Positions 17,178-26,113 of a DNA stretch of 32,808 nt are shown one piece after another. The position numbers were made by a program, and so were the translations under genes. Within the stretch, counting starts at the first letter, position 1. Each line of letters opens with the position of its first letter. The stretch is taken from assembly GCA_020722725.1 (NCBI GenBank), contig DYKG01000039.1, positions 1 through 32,808 of the forward strand. Direction: 5' to 3'. The stretch comes from Candidatus Methylomirabilis sp. Its GTDB lineage: Bacteria; Muiribacteriota; Ozemobacteria; Ozemobacterales; Ozemobacteraceae. The notes below the pieces were generated by a model. The model saw only the letters and a list, made by a program, of their open reading frames with translations, was not told the DNA's origin and did no database searches.

Positions 17178-20100
17178 GTGAGGAAATTTTCCCTCGTCGC
17201 TTTTTACATTTTAGGGATTATTTTCCCGTCATTTCTCTATGCTATACAGACTAAGAAAATCGACGTAACCGCAAACCAGATTTTTAATGCGACCTTCACC
17301 TTCAATACCGGCGAATTTGCCTCAAGATCAAGCATTCACCCTGATCGGGTTTATTTCGATGCTTCGGGCAGCACTAAAATTTTTTCACCCGTTCCAGCTT
17401 ACACCTCAGATTTTCCAGCCTGGCCGACTAATTACGGAGCCGGGTCTTGGTCAGCCGCCCAAACAAGCAACTCTACGGTCTATTATCCTGCATTCCAGAT
17501 CGCCCAGATTCCTTCTGACACAACATCTTCGTTTAACCCGGGCAGCCTTATTTTGACCAGAGCCGCCTTCGTAACCGCTACCAGCAAATATAACCTTGAA
17601 CTGGCAACCTATAATGATGAAACCACCCTGGTAAATTCACCATTTTCCGGCCCCGACATACTTAAAGCCGACATTTCGGGTAAACCCCACGCGCTGGTAG
17701 TCACCAGATCAAGAATTTATATTTTCTATCTTGGCAACGACAACAAGATTAAAATGCTTGAACACAACGGAACTACCCTGGCAAGCGAAATTTCATTTAC
17801 CAATACAGACACCAACAGCTCGTTCGGGCTTGGGGGAGCGAAAATCACCAAAAGCGGTAGCGAATACGCGACCCTGGTTTATGGAAAATCTTCTACAGAA
17901 ATAAATATAGTCGCTTTTCCGGATGGGAACCTTGCTGCCGCAGCAACCACCACGGTTAGTGTCAGCAATTTCACCTCAAATCATGCCGATATCTGCCAGA
18001 ACCCCAGAACAGGAATCGTTTATCTGACCTGGCTGGATGGGCAGACCCAATATTACATCAAGAGCGACACAGCCGGCAATTTTGACTTCAGCTCCCCTGC
18101 CGTTGCCATTAGCGGTACATGGCAAGGAAGTCGGGGAATGAGCATTGAGGGTTTCAACAACTTTGAGCTTGATTTCGCCCTACCATCAATGGCGAACAAA
18201 ATAAACAACCTGATCCTCAAATCCTCAGATTCGGTTCTTGAAACTTTCACTGAAAACGGCAATGGCCAGATTTTTCGTTTTTATAGTGGCTCAGACCAAT
18301 ATGCAGGGCTTTTAACCCTTTCAGGCTTTACTTTCAATTTTCGCAAAAGATTGCTTGAATTTCCCAAAACTTTCAGCTGGCAGAAAGTGCCGAAAATTCT
18401 TCATCTGCAAGGCCCGCCAACCCTTAACAGCGTAGTCAGTGCTGAAGTGGATTTTGCTGAAATCACCACCGGAAGCTGCCTGGCAAAAACTGTCAATGCC
18501 GATGGCGGCCGCAGTCCCTTCATTGGCCAGACAAATTTTGTTGCCAGTTCAGGCAACAGCATTTCATTGATATTCGATAAAGACATGAACCTGAACAACA
18601 GCCTGGTTGGCGACAAGGTTAAAATGCTGGCACCAGACAACAGTCTGATCGCCATTACCGCCAATACATTCCTTACCAGAGAACTGCGCTTCGACCTGGC
18701 ACAGGACCTGGACTATTCGACTACCTACCGAATCACCGTGGCAAGCGATGTGCTTGACGCCAACGGTTCACAAATCTGGAGCGATTATTCTCTGTCTTTT
18801 ACCACCCAAAGCGTCAGCAGTTCAGTTCTTGCGAGCGAAGTAAACAATATCAGCGCTTATTCTGCCGCCGGAAGAACCACAGCCGATCTCATAAGCAACG
18901 GCAGCGAAATCAACGCCACCTCAACGATTTATCTGCGAATGAAGGCAATTGACCCGGCTTTCAACACTATTGACGTATCGACTGTAACAGTCATTTTAAA
19001 TGGAAGTTCGATCGGCCAGGTCAGTATGATCCAGACCTCTATAAATTCTACGGATTTTGACGGAGTTTATAATCTTACCGCACCGCATGGCGGCAATAAT
19101 CTCTATGAATTCGTCACTCCGGCATCAGCAATCAGGACAAGCGTCAAAGTTGATTTTCCCACACTCAGCTCGGTAACCCCCACGGATCTGTCAACAGGAA
19201 TTTTGATTAACAGCCAGCCCCAGCTTGTTTTTTCTGAATCACTGCAGCCAGCGTCGGTCAACAGCAACAGTGTAAGATTGAATCGGGGGGGATCGGCGGC
19301 AGGCTACAACCTTTCTCTCAGCGGCACAACTATCACAATCGACCCCGCTGATTCGAGTGAAGGTTATCTTTTAACCGATTCAACCTATGAAATAGCAGCC
19401 GGTTATGGGGTTAAAGACCTCGCCGGCAACCCGTTCGTCTCAACCCCGGCGACTTTTACCTCCTCTTTTACGACGCAGGCTTCTCAAACCAGGCCTTTAT
19501 CAGTCAGCGGCGTCAAAATTTTTTCTGACGCCCTTTTCAGTTCACAGCTTACAGAAAAAGCTGATTATGCAGCAACCGGAACCATTTTCCTGGAGTTTGC
19601 CGGTGTTGACGGCGCCAATCTTACCAGAGACTACGCAATTGCTTCAATTTCAAATGGCAATTTGGTTTATCTCACTGAAACTGCTTCAGCGTCGTCTGTT
19701 TATCGAGGCTCCTACAGTTTTGCCAATTTGCCTGACCGGTTCAATCTTATTGTTCAATCGGTCAAAAGTCCGGCTGCCAGCGCAAGCCTGCTAATAACCT
19801 ACCCCAGTCTTTCTCCAAACACCCCTGCCAGTGCGTCTACCAATATTTCAGTCGGCAGCAATATAGTTGTTAACGCTGATGAGGCAATCGACAATACCCT
19901 GATCAATGCCGCCAATGTAAAACTAATGCTTGGCGGCAGTCAGATAAGCTCAGCCCTTTCATACAACGCTGCGACAAGGCAAATCACCATAGACCCTGAT
20001 TCGCCGCTTACAGGGCAACAGACCTATCAGGTTCAGATCAGCAACATGAAAGATCTAAGCGGCAACCCCCAGCTTTCGCCGCTGATTTTCAATTTCACCA

Positions 20101-23100
20101 CTGAAGATAACATTCCACCGACCGTTACTTCATTTTTTCCGGCGCAAAATCAGACCGGGGTCACCATCGAGCAGATTTTAACGGTTGATTTTTCCGAAAA
20201 TATTTTGCCCGCTTCAATCAGTCCGGCAACCGTTAAACTGACGCGGGGCGGCAGCAATGCCAATTATAATCTCAGCTTAAGCGGAAATAGGCTGACGATT
20301 GACCCGCAGGACAGCAGCGAAAATTTCCTTCTGACCGCAACAAATTATGTTCTCGAAATTGGACCATCGGTTAAAGACCTGGCTGGAAACAGTTTAAGTA
20401 ATGCCCCTGCCACCTTCACCCTGAACTTTTCCACTCAGCCGACAATCACCGGACCAGCTGCCATAAACAGTCTGACAATATATAAAGACGCGCTCTATCT
20501 TGAAGGCTGGTCGAAGAATGAAAATGTTCCGGCATCGGCAACCATATACATAAAAATGGCAGGCACGGATGGGGCAACGCAAACCCGCGATATCGCAACG
20601 GTAACCATGAACCTTTCATGGGCAGGAATTCAAAAAATCAGTTTAAATGAAACCGCATCGAATTCAACCGGTTTTTATCTTGGCCAGTTTGATCTTGGCA
20701 GCATACCCATCTTTGGCTTCCCCAATCCTCTGCCTCCGGTAAGTATCGGCAGTCTGACCTTTGCGGCAGAGATGTCTCCAGAGCAGGCTGCAACTCTGAG
20801 TCTGCGTTTTCCCGACATTTTACCGTCGAGCACTCTGGTTGATTCAACCGCCGGCCAGGTCGCGGCAGCAAACGCCACCAATGTCAGAATCGACAGCAGC
20901 ATAATTACCACGTTCAACGATGCGCTTCTGCAGGCTGGGAACAGCACCAGTTTCAGCGTCGCTTCGGGTGGAAATGCGATTGTCGGCACTCGACTGCTGT
21001 CGGCTGATGGCACCAGAATAACCTTTGTTCCTGCTTCATCATTACCTTTTTCAAGCCGGATAACCGTATCTGGCGGTTATTCTGAAACGGGTCTCAAATC
21101 AAAAATCGGTAATCCGCTCTACCGATCTTTCAGCTACAGTTTTACGACTCAGGCGAGCAAGACACAACCGCTTGCAATAAACCGTCTTGACCTTTTTAAA
21201 GCCAGCGATTATTCTGCGGTTTCAGCTTATGAAAGCAATTCTGACTTTCCTGGTTCCGGAATTGTTTATGTGGAAATTGCGGGAACCGATGGTTCAGCAA
21301 ACACAATCGATTCGACCCAGGCACTGTTAAGTTCAGGTGAGAGCCTGATTCTGAATGAAACCTCGGCTTCAAGTGGGGTTTTCAGGGGGCAATATTCATA
21401 CAGCAATCTTACCGATGGCACGGTTCTTCGAATTTCGTCGGCCCTTAATTCTTCAGCCAGTCAGACTCTGGTTTTGTCTTATCCAGAGCTTTCTCAGTCT
21501 CAGCCTGCTTCAGGGGCTGCAATTATTTCAGTTTTAACCAATATTTTCGTCAAATCCAACGAAACATTGCAACCTGATCTGGTAAATTCAACCAACGTAA
21601 AATTGCTGAAAAACGGGATTACCGAGGTAAGCTCAAATATTTCATGGAACTCAGCTTTGAGCCAGATTGAAATTGATCCTGCCGCCACTCTGGATTACTC
21701 AAGCAATTATTTGATTTCGGTCAGCGGGCAAAAGGATCTGGCTGGCAACCACCAGAAGAATCAGTTTTTTGCCACCTTTTCGACCCAGGCAACCTCGGTT
21801 GCTCCAACCGTTATATCGGGCATAAAAGTTTTTTCAGACAGTTCTTTCAACACCCAGATAGCCGATAATGCTCTGGTCGCACCGTCAACCCAGCTCTATA
21901 TCGAAATAACCGCAACCGATCAGTCAACAACAACCGTTGACAGCACCAGTATTCAGATGACTTCAGGCCTTACCGCAGCCAGCTCGCAACTGGCCCTGAT
22001 CGAAACCGGAAATAACACAGGAATTTTTCGGGGAACAATTCAGTTGTTCAATGAAGAAAATGCCACGGTCACAGTCACATCACTGACCAATCCGGGAATT
22101 TTTTCGCGAGTCAGAACTTATGGATTGCCCACAATTACCGGCATTCAGCCGGCATCAGGCTCAGCAAGCATTTTTCTCGACACCAGATTCACCATTAAAA
22201 CCAGTAAAGCTGTTGACAACAATACTCTCAGCACGGCTTCGATCATCATTTCCGATTCGACCGGCATAGCTTCTTTTCTGCCAACTCTGGTAAATTCAAA
22301 TGAAATTCTAATTTATTCACGACTGGCAAAGAATTCAAACGTTAACCTCAAGATCAGTTCTCTGCTGAAAGACAGTGATGGAATTTCGTTCCCATTGACT
22401 ATTGCCGAATTCAAGTCGGTCAATGGGCGGATATTTTCATTGCGGCTATATTCTGACGCAGGTTTAACCAGCCAGCTCGCTGATAACAGTCAGGTTGAGG
22501 CAAATCAGACGATCTGGGCAAGAATCGACGCAACCGACTCCCTGAATTATTCAACCGAGCAGCAGAACCTGCTTGTTTCACTGCCGAATTCAACCAGCAC
22601 GGTTGCTCTCAACGAAAGCAGTCCCGGAATTTTCACCGGTTCTTTCGTTGTTCCCGCAGCCCCTAATGAATCACTGGTAATGAACCCTGCCGAAAACATG
22701 GCAATTGCGAGCAGACTGCTGATTCTGCCTGACTTTGCAATTCTATCGATTAACCCGGCCAGTGGCGCAGTTTCGGTTGCCGCAGATGTATGGCCCAGCT
22801 GGTATTTCAGCCGCCCGGTCAATTCTGCCGATGTCACAACAGCAAATTTCAAATTAATCAAGGTCTCAGACGGCAGTCAGGTCGCCGGCAAAATCTCGCA
22901 AAGCCCAACCACCCGGCAAATTCGGTTTCAACCTGACACCATTCTTCAACTGCTCACTGAATATGAATTGGTCGCCGACGCAGGCATACGCGATGAGAAC
23001 AATAATTTTCTCGGCACCACTTTAAAAACCAGGTTTGTATCTCAACCACCGCCGCCACCGCCAACAGTTATAAGTTCATTTGAAAATTTCGAGGCCGATG

Positions 23101-25289
23101 ATTATGCAACGCCAACCAGAGTGGTAGCAACCAATGGAGCGCTGTATATCAGAATGGCTGCAACCGATGTTTCATTTTCTACCTACGAAAAAGCCAGAGT
23201 AAGAATCGATGCGTCAGACGGATCGATCGATGGCCAGGAATTGGTATTGATCGAAGTTTCGCCGCCATCAGGGGTTTTCACCCTGGCCCTGCCGATCAAC
23301 CTCAAACCAGGCACGGTTCTTACCCTGCAACCACAGGTAGCCCCGGCAAAAGTCATTACCGTCACGGCTCATCCAAGAACTCTGTTAACTGCAGTTGATC
23401 CCGCATCAGGTTCAACTGAACTGCTGCTTGACACTCCGATCACTCTTCGTTTTTCCCAGCCCCTGCTTGCAGCATCGGTTGCATCCGGGGTAAAAATTGT
23501 TGCCGAGCGTGATTACGAATTTACTTCGACAGTAGATTCAACCGGCCAGAACCTTATTCTTGCCCCCACAACCGGCTTCGCAACCGGGGCAGCCCATCTT
23601 GTAAAAATCGATACCAGCCTTAAAGACAGTAATGGCCTTTTTCTGCTGCCCACCAATATTGGCTTTTCAACCATCGGCGAAAACCTTGCCGGTTTTGAGC
23701 TCTATACCGGCCTTCCGCCCCGCCAGGGGCAGCCCGTAAGCCAGACCGGTGAGGCAGTAAATGGCGAAATCAGCATAGTTGCCACAACCACCAATCTGTT
23801 CGCAACACTCGCAGAGAAGCGAACCCTGGTAATTCAGGCGGCCACCCAGACTTTCAGCCTGCAACTCGAAGAAAGTTCAATTGCCGGAAGCTTCGCGGGA
23901 AATTTTCAGCCACCGTCGGGAATAGCCCAAAGCGGGCTGGTTGCCAGTCTGAGCTTTGCAGGCAGGCCGACTATGACATTTAACCTGGCCCCAACCCCGG
24001 AAATTCTCGAAACATTTCCGGCTTCAAATGCACTTTCAATAGGTGAAATGCCGGTAATCTCAGCAAGCTTTTCCAGAAAAATGGCTTTCGATGCTGGTCA
24101 GGTCGTGGTTGATTATCCGGGTGGCCAGCTCGGCACCATTCTGCAATCAACAGCAGACTCAACAGTTCTTTCCTGGCACCCTGCGGCTCCACTGCCCCTT
24201 CAGGCAAGCTGTAGCATAATTTTTACGGGACTTATTGATTATCTTGGGCAACCAATGCCGACCCGGAAAATTTCTTTCTCAACTGGTGGGCTACAGGGTA
24301 TCAACCTCTACCGTGACGATGCCTTCAATTTGCAAATCGCTTCAACTCAGATTGAATTACCGGTAGCCTATGCCGAAATAGCGGCATCATCGCCAACAGC
24401 ACTTCAGGGACGGACTTTCAACCTCATGGTAAGAAGCGGAACCAGGGCAACCGCCACTGTTTCTCTGCCGCTGATTCCCTCAACAACAGGCAGTGGGCGA
24501 TTTCGCTGCCGTCTTGACTTTGAGCCGGTGAAAAATCTGCCGGGCTACAACGTACCGCTTATGCCGGGTGAATGGCTTGAATTATCGAGCCCGATTTTGA
24601 CTGGCGACCGCAAGGTTTATTATTATCGGTTTTCAGGGGCAGCTTCACCAATCAAAATTCATCAGATCAGGTTTTTTCAGGAAAAAGATTTTGCTCAGGA
24701 ACTGCATGGCATTCTTCCTCTCGCAACTTTCTACCTGCAGGTTGAAGCCGACGACCTGAACTGGTTCACCACCGATGTTACCATGGTAAAAATATCTTCA
24801 GATGCAGATAAAGCCGGGTTTACCATGCCGTTGACCGAGGCAGGCACCCATTCGCAATTCTTTCAGGGAGTTGCCCATATCGATGTAAACAGCTCCAATT
24901 CAGCCTTGTCAAGAATCCTGGCACACCCGGACCATTTAATTTACGTTGAATCGGTCACTGATCCGGGGGTTTCGGCTTATGTGCGTTATTTACCAGAAGC
25001 AGGCCTGCGCATGGTTTCCGCTTATCCAAGCCCGGTCAGAGGCAACTCGATGCAATTCAGGTTTTATTTGAATTTCCCAGGAACAGTTGAGATCGAAATT
25101 TTTGACAGCGCCGGCGATGAGGTTGACAATCTTATTATTACAGGCCGAACCGGAGAAAATCGCCGCGAATGGCGATTACCAAAATGGCTGGCAAACGGGG
25201 TGTACTTTTACGTGGTCAAACTGACCGACTCAACCGCTTACCCTGGCAAAAAAAGGAAATTCCGGGGCAAATTTGCGGTTTTACGTTGA
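17178..25289 (+). CDS. Giant secreted surface protein: alternating SbsA-type Ig domains and a second repeat module, FlgD/T9SS-like C-terminus
   Basis: The frame is open from 16968, but a signal peptide (VRKFSLVAFYILGIIFPSFLYA) begins at GTG 17178, so that start is chosen, with only a weak AAAGAG upstream; ATG 17061 is the alternative. The 2703-residue product has an N-terminal beta-rich region (to about 18400) that may be a propeller. It then has about ten SbsA/Big_5-type Ig domains (for example VKDLAGNP followed by FTTQ), interleaved with about ten copies of a different module ending in (L)xETxxxSGxFxG. The C-terminal about 90 residues (AYPSPVRGNS, EIEIFDSAGDEV, NGVYFYVVKL) match FlgD-Ig/T9SS type A-like sorting domains. 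Ser, Thr, Asn and Ala are abundant and Cys is nearly absent. An adhesin, S-layer-like or sheath role is likely; no enzyme motif is visible. Confidence 0.9.
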   Translation: MRKFSLVAFYILGIIFPSFLYAIQTKKIDVTANQIFNATFTFNTGEFASRSSIHPDRVYFDASGSTKIFSPVPAYTSDFPAWPTNYGAGSWSAAQTSNSTVYYPAFQIAQIPSDTTSSFNPGSLILTRAAFVTATSKYNLELATYNDETTLVNSPFSGPDILKADISGKPHALVVTRSRIYIFYLGNDNKIKMLEHNGTTLASEISFTNTDTNSSFGLGGAKITKSGSEYATLVYGKSSTEINIVAFPDGNLAAAATTTVSVSNFTSNHADICQNPRTGIVYLTWLDGQTQYYIKSDTAGNFDFSSPAVAISGTWQGSRGMSIEGFNNFELDFALPSMANKINNLILKSSDSVLETFTENGNGQIFRFYSGSDQYAGLLTLSGFTFNFRKRLLEFPKTFSWQKVPKILHLQGPPTLNSVVSAEVDFAEITTGSCLAKTVNADGGRSPFIGQTNFVASSGNSISLIFDKDMNLNNSLVGDKVKMLAPDNSLIAITANTFLTRELRFDLAQDLDYSTTYRITVASDVLDANGSQIWSDYSLSFTTQSVSSSVLASEVNNISAYSAAGRTTADLISNGSEINATSTIYLRMKAIDPAFNTIDVSTVTVILNGSSIGQVSMIQTSINSTDFDGVYNLTAPHGGNNLYEFVTPASAIRTSVKVDFPTLSSVTPTDLSTGILINSQPQLVFSESLQPASVNSNSVRLNRGGSAAGYNLSLSGTTITIDPADSSEGYLLTDSTYEIAAGYGVKDLAGNPFVSTPATFTSSFTTQASQTRPLSVSGVKIFSDALFSSQLTEKADYAATGTIFLEFAGVDGANLTRDYAIASISNGNLVYLTETASASSVYRGSYSFANLPDRFNLIVQSVKSPAASASLLITYPSLSPNTPASASTNISVGSNIVVNADEAIDNTLINAANVKLMLGGSQISSALSYNAATRQITIDPDSPLTGQQTYQVQISNMKDLSGNPQLSPLIFNFTTEDNIPPTVTSFFPAQNQTGVTIEQILTVDFSENILPASISPATVKLTRGGSNANYNLSLSGNRLTIDPQDSSENFLLTATNYVLEIGPSVKDLAGNSLSNAPATFTLNFSTQPTITGPAAINSLTIYKDALYLEGWSKNENVPASATIYIKMAGTDGATQTRDIATVTMNLSWAGIQKISLNETASNSTGFYLGQFDLGSIPIFGFPNPLPPVSIGSLTFAAEMSPEQAATLSLRFPDILPSSTLVDSTAGQVAAANATNVRIDSSIITTFNDALLQAGNSTSFSVASGGNAIVGTRLLSADGTRITFVPASSLPFSSRITVSGGYSETGLKSKIGNPLYRSFSYSFTTQASKTQPLAINRLDLFKASDYSAVSAYESNSDFPGSGIVYVEIAGTDGSANTIDSTQALLSSGESLILNETSASSGVFRGQYSYSNLTDGTVLRISSALNSSASQTLVLSYPELSQSQPASGAAIISVLTNIFVKSNETLQPDLVNSTNVKLLKNGITEVSSNISWNSALSQIEIDPAATLDYSSNYLISVSGQKDLAGNHQKNQFFATFSTQATSVAPTVISGIKVFSDSSFNTQIADNALVAPSTQLYIEITATDQSTTTVDSTSIQMTSGLTAASSQLALIETGNNTGIFRGTIQLFNEENATVTVTSLTNPGIFSRVRTYGLPTITGIQPASGSASIFLDTRFTIKTSKAVDNNTLSTASIIISDSTGIASFLPTLVNSNEILIYSRLAKNSNVNLKISSLLKDSDGISFPLTIAEFKSVNGRIFSLRLYSDAGLTSQLADNSQVEANQTIWARIDATDSLNYSTEQQNLLVSLPNSTSTVALNESSPGIFTGSFVVPAAPNESLVMNPAENMAIASRLLILPDFAILSINPASGAVSVAADVWPSWYFSRPVNSADVTTANFKLIKVSDGSQVAGKISQSPTTRQIRFQPDTILQLLTEYELVADAGIRDENNNFLGTTLKTRFVSQPPPPPPTVISSFENFEADDYATPTRVVATNGALYIRMAATDVSFSTYEKARVRIDASDGSIDGQELVLIEVSPPSGVFTLALPINLKPGTVLTLQPQVAPAKVITVTAHPRTLLTAVDPASGSTELLLDTPITLRFSQPLLAASVASGVKIVAERDYEFTSTVDSTGQNLILAPTTGFATGAAHLVKIDTSLKDSNGLFLLPTNIGFSTIGENLAGFELYTGLPPRQGQPVSQTGEAVNGEISIVATTTNLFATLAEKRTLVIQAATQTFSLQLEESSIAGSFAGNFQPPSGIAQSGLVASLSFAGRPTMTFNLAPTPEILETFPASNALSIGEMPVISASFSRKMAFDAGQVVVDYPGGQLGTILQSTADSTVLSWHPAAPLPLQASCSIIFTGLIDYLGQPMPTRKISFSTGGLQGINLYRDDAFNLQIASTQIELPVAYAEIAASSPTALQGRTFNLMVRSGTRATATVSLPLIPSTTGSGRFRCRLDFEPVKNLPGYNVPLMPGEWLELSSPILTGDRKVYYYRFSGAASPIKIHQIRFFQEKDFAQELHGILPLATFYLQVEADDLNWFTTDVTMVKISSDADKAGFTMPLTEAGTHSQFFQGVAHIDVNSSNSALSRILAHPDHLIYVESVTDPGVSAYVRYLPEAGLRMVSAYPSPVRGNSMQFRFYLNFPGTVEIEIFDSAGDEVDNLIITGRTGENRREWRLPKWLANGVYFYVVKLTDSTAYPGKKRKFRGKFAVLR
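18430..25010 (+). repeat. Protein-level repeat array: Ig-like domains alternating with an ETxxSGxFxG module
   Basis: Approximate Ig-like units: 18430-18810, 19150-19485, 19800-20110, 20115-20440, 20815-21150, 21485-21800, 22130-22420, 22740-23050, 23390-23680, 24000-24290. Approximate second-module units: 18850-19140, 19500-19810, 20465-20800, 21175-21480, 21815-22125, 22435-22735, 23080-23370, 23695-23995, 24295-24640, 24655-25010. The order is strictly alternating except that two Ig units adjoin at 20110 and two second modules adjoin at 24650. Boundaries are estimated by eye. DNA identity between copies is low, so the array is old. Confidence 0.75.
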
Positions 25290-25301
25290 TTCTGCTATGA
25301 T
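25273..25301 (+). promoter_or_regulatory. Possible promoter of ybaB
   Basis: TTGCGG (25273-25278), a 17-base spacer and TATGAT (25296-25301) lie just before the ybaB ribosome site. The -10 matches five of six consensus bases, the -35 only three. The -35 overlaps the end of the giant gene. Confidence 0.4.
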
Positions 25302-25333
25302 AGGCCGACAAAACCATTATAAGGAGACATTAC

Positions 25334-25654
25334 ATGCGCGGCGGTTTTAATATGCAGGGCCTGATGAAACAGGCTCAGAAAATGCAGGAAAAAATTCAGA
25401 AAGCCCAGGAAGAACTGAAAAGCAAAACAGTCGAAGCCACGGTTGGCGGCGGCATGATAAAAGTTGTGTTCAATGGGTCTCAGGAAATGGTATCGATCGA
25501 AATCGACAAAGAAGCGGTTGATCCAGAAGATGTAGGCACCTTACAGGATCTCGTTCTTTCAGCAGTAAATGCCGGCATTAAAAAATCACAGGAAATGGTT
25601 CAGAGTAAAATGGGCGATATTACCGGTGGAATAAATATTCCGGGAATGTTCTGA
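25334..25654 (+). CDS. ybaB: YbaB/EbfC family nucleoid-associated protein
   Basis: A 106-residue protein of the small dimeric YbaB/EbfC DNA-binding family: N-terminal helix MQGLMKQAQKMQEKIQKAQE, a beta core (TVEATVGGGMIKVVFNG) and the conserved SIEIDKEAVDPEDV and LQDLVLSAVNAG. An AAGGAG ribosome site precedes the ATG. These proteins bind DNA with little sequence preference and form tweezer-like dimers. The gene usually sits between dnaX and recR; neither is present here, so the locus is detached from that context. Its TGA stop directly abuts the stop of the convergent minus-strand gene, forming TGATCA. Confidence 0.92.
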   Translation: MRGGFNMQGLMKQAQKMQEKIQKAQEELKSKTVEATVGGGMIKVVFNGSQEMVSIEIDKEAVDPEDVGTLQDLVLSAVNAGIKKSQEMVQSKMGDITGGINIPGMF

Positions 25655-26110
25655 TCACTTAACCCTGTTGATAAAGCAGCTGCCCATCGGGTCAGCCTGT
25701 TTATAGCCTTTAAGAACTTTCGAACCTTTACGGATCTTGATGATTTCAGACTTAACTGAATCTTTGAGATCCGTGATTTTTTTTTCTACGGAAATATCGG
25801 TTTCAACAAGTCTTGCAAGGCTTTCTTTAAGGGCCTGGCATTCAGCATCTAGATCTGGAGCGAGAATAGAAAGAGCTCTTACCGCTTCGACAAGATTCCT
25901 GCAGGCAAATGAATTATCTCGATAGCTGTGATTCATCTCTCTGAGCACATCTTCAGTCAAGACATCGAGATCTTCGATTATCAGGTTTCGCTGTTCTACA
26001 AGAGCTTTAAAACTTTCAGTGCCGGGCTCACCGGTCACAAACTTTTCGTTTGCCTGAGCAAGTTGCCGATAAGCCAGATCAAGTTTTTTCAAAATATTTT
26101 TTAAAATCAT
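25655..26110 (-). CDS. Small all-helical protein, possibly FlgN/FliT-like chaperone
   Basis: 151 residues, predicted almost entirely helical, with Leu/Glu/Lys heptads throughout (LAYRQLAQANEKF, VEQRNLIIEDLDVLTED, KKITDLKDSVKSEIIKIRKG). The end, VLKGYKQADPMGSCFIN, resembles the Gly-Tyr then (F)ID/IN tail of FlgN/FliT-type flagellar export chaperones. That similarity is weak and no flagellar gene lies nearby. The ATG at 26110 starts three bases after the stop of the kinase gene, so it is the last gene of the signalling operon and may be a partner or substrate of the kinase. No terminator is seen before the abutting convergent ybaB stop. Confidence 0.6.
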   Translation of the reverse strand: MILKNILKKLDLAYRQLAQANEKFVTGEPGTESFKALVEQRNLIIEDLDVLTEDVLREMNHSYRDNSFACRNLVEAVRALSILAPDLDAECQALKESLARLVETDISVEKKITDLKDSVKSEIIKIRKGSKVLKGYKQADPMGSCFINRVK

Positions 26111-26113
26111 TGT

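Noticed and set aside
17074-17180. c-di-GMP or other riboswitch in the giant gene leader
   Set aside because: The dyad is simple and the conserved bases of GEMM-type riboswitches are not present.
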